Origin: M3007 sp038327555
Lineage (GTDB): Bacteria > Bacteroidota > Bacteroidia > Chitinophagales > Saprospiraceae
Reading direction: 5' to 3'
DNA: 6,047 bases
NCBI GenBank assembly: GCA_038327555.1
Contig: JBBQLD010000306.1
Coordinates: forward strand, 1-6,047
Positions 5,901 through 6,047 of this stretch are shown here, piece after piece (the first letter of the stretch is position 1; every line of letters starts with the position of its first letter). Position numbers and translations under genes: made by a program. The notes beneath the pieces are model-generated. The model was not told the origin of the DNA, made no database searches, and saw only the letters and a program-made list of their open reading frames with translations.

Positions 5901-6047
5901 TTTCGAGCAAAAAGACCCGCTCGTAATCTATAAAATGGAGGCTTATAACCTTTTCGAAGGGCTTATTGGACACATCAACTCGCAGGTAACCTCCTTCCTG
6001 TTGAAGGGCTCACTTGCCTTGCCCAATGAAGAGGAAATGCGCCGCGC
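2938..6047 (+). CDS. secA: Preprotein translocase ATPase SecA, C-terminus cut by window edge
   Basis: SecA is the cytoplasmic motor that pushes unfolded preproteins through SecYEG using ATP. 1036 codons are present, open to the right edge. The start is ATG at 2938 (MFGFIKKILGTKQDRDLKQY), the family N-terminus. Walker A is MTTGEGKT (191-198, Lys197) and Walker B is DEVD (299-302). NDYLARRD (221-228) and FGTNAEFGFDYLRDN (266-280) follow the SecA pattern. The preprotein cross-linking domain lies between about 315 and 560. GMTGTAE is at 575-581, VGTTSVE ends at 646, TNMAGRGTD is at 690-698, and the arginine-finger motif RGRAGRQGD is at 729-737. EYDDVMNIQREAIY marks the long helical scaffold, and DDAWKEHLRNVDDLKESV with FEQKDPLVIYKMEA the helical wing region. 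Compared with E. coli, Walker A is shifted by about 89 residues through two N-terminal insertions (about 42 and 47), as I recall for Bacteroidota SecA. The C-terminal linker and any zinc-binding tail lie outside the window. The reading frame is intact. Confidence 0.98.
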   Translation, partial: MFGFIKKILGTKQDRDLKQYKLMVLEVNNYFEQYQSISNDELRSKTLDFRQRIKEYLVDIDAEINSINQNAIDAEDFNLKETLFKEVDELRKTKDKALEDVLQSILPEAFAVVKETSRRFSNNETLEVTATDHDRSLAAKAGKSHVTIVGEKAYWKNSWLAAGGEILWNMVHYDVQLIGGMVLHDGKIAEMTTGEGKTLVGTLPAYLNGVAGEGVQIVTVNDYLARRDSEWVGPIYEFLFLTVDCIDKYRPHSKERIDAYRADITFGTNAEFGFDYLRDNMVTSTDELVQRKHHYAIVDEVDSVLIDDARTPLIISGPVTRGAEDQEYVELNPTVKRLLEEQTKISSQVLTEAKRLIAEGNTKAEEGGGGLALLRAHRALPKARPLIKFLSEEGMKVLLQKSENVYLQENAKRMPEVDRELLFHIDEKNRQVELSEKGIEYLSSFNNEPDFFIMPDISVSLMEIDSDTDLSHDEKVEAKEKLSQDYGIKSRRIHAIQQLLKAYTLFEKDNEYIVLEGEVKIVDEQTGRVMEGRRYSDGLHQALEAKESVKVGEITQTYATVTLQNYFRMYHKLAGMTGTAETEAKELWDIYKLDVVVVPTNRPITRKDEEDLVYKTAREKYNAVIEDIVRLRDAGRPCLVGTTSVEISELLSRMLKMRGIEHNVLNAKQHQREAEIIAEAGLAGKVTIATNMAGRGTDIKLGPGVKDSGGLAIIGTERHESRRVDRQLRGRAGRQGDPGSSHFYVSLEDSLMRLFQSDRIAGLMDKMGHKEGDVIQHSMVTNSIERAQKKVEENNFGIRKRLLEYDDVMNIQREAIYKKRRNALFGDRLAVDINNAFTAITSELAQVHRQDGDYDTFRLDSIRLIGVDPEMDPSWFKSAPVSSVTDTFQDQVLGLYEHKSKQVGERILPEIKRVYAEHGHRYKRIVVPFTDGTAGYNVSADMDEAIKSEGKTVMRDVEKVATLALIDDAWKEHLRNVDDLKESVQGASFEQKDPLVIYKMEAYNLFEGLIGHINSQVTSFLLKGSLALPNEEEMRR

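Noticed and set aside
3241..5973. Several minus-strand frames of 64-192 residues inside secA
   Set aside because: All are antisense to a continuous, fully motif-supported secA frame and have no recognisable domains.

Overview
The window looks like a piece of a Bacteroidota chromosome, most likely from the Saprospiria or a neighbouring class. The evidence is a SecA with the long N-terminal insertions that I recall from this phylum, a DUF3276/PUR-domain protein (a family that is abundant there), two promoter -7 elements that match the Bacteroidota consensus TAnnTTTG exactly, and starts without clear Shine-Dalgarno sequences. Base composition is near 50 % GC, with a GC-rich island over a glycine-rich coding stretch. 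The phylum is an inference; I could not run a search.

Layout. (1) Positions 1-1457, minus strand: the N-terminal 485 codons of a 2,4-dienoyl-CoA reductase (FadH type), cut by the left edge. It has the FMN/TIM-barrel domain, the Fe-S cluster segment and the start of the FAD domain. Its second cluster cysteine is a tyrosine, and its interdomain linker is built from a 7-bp tandem repeat. (2) Positions 1458-1638: a short gap with a strong intrinsic terminator for the gene upstream. (3) Positions 1639-2445, minus strand: a complete 268-residue protein with an N-terminal RGG/glycine-rich repeat, a single PUR (DUF3276) nucleic-acid-binding domain and a long acidic tail. Its only possible start is GTG. 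(4) Positions 2446-2937: a 492-bp divergent intergenic region with a promoter for each flanking gene, a hairpin at the predicted 5' end of the PUR mRNA, and a structured, repeat-rich leader before secA. (5) Positions 2938-6047, plus strand: secA, the preprotein translocase ATPase, cut by the right edge after 1036 codons.

The three genes do not form one pathway: lipid oxidation, RNA/DNA binding and protein export. secA and the PUR gene are divergent and share a control region. fadH lies downstream of the PUR gene on the same strand, but a terminator separates them. There is no sign of phage, insertion sequence, CRISPR, rRNA or tRNA. I see no complete undescribed system. The points most worth a second look are the RGG-PUR-acidic architecture, the altered Fe-S ligand in FadH, the coding heptamer repeat, and the repeat-laden secA leader.
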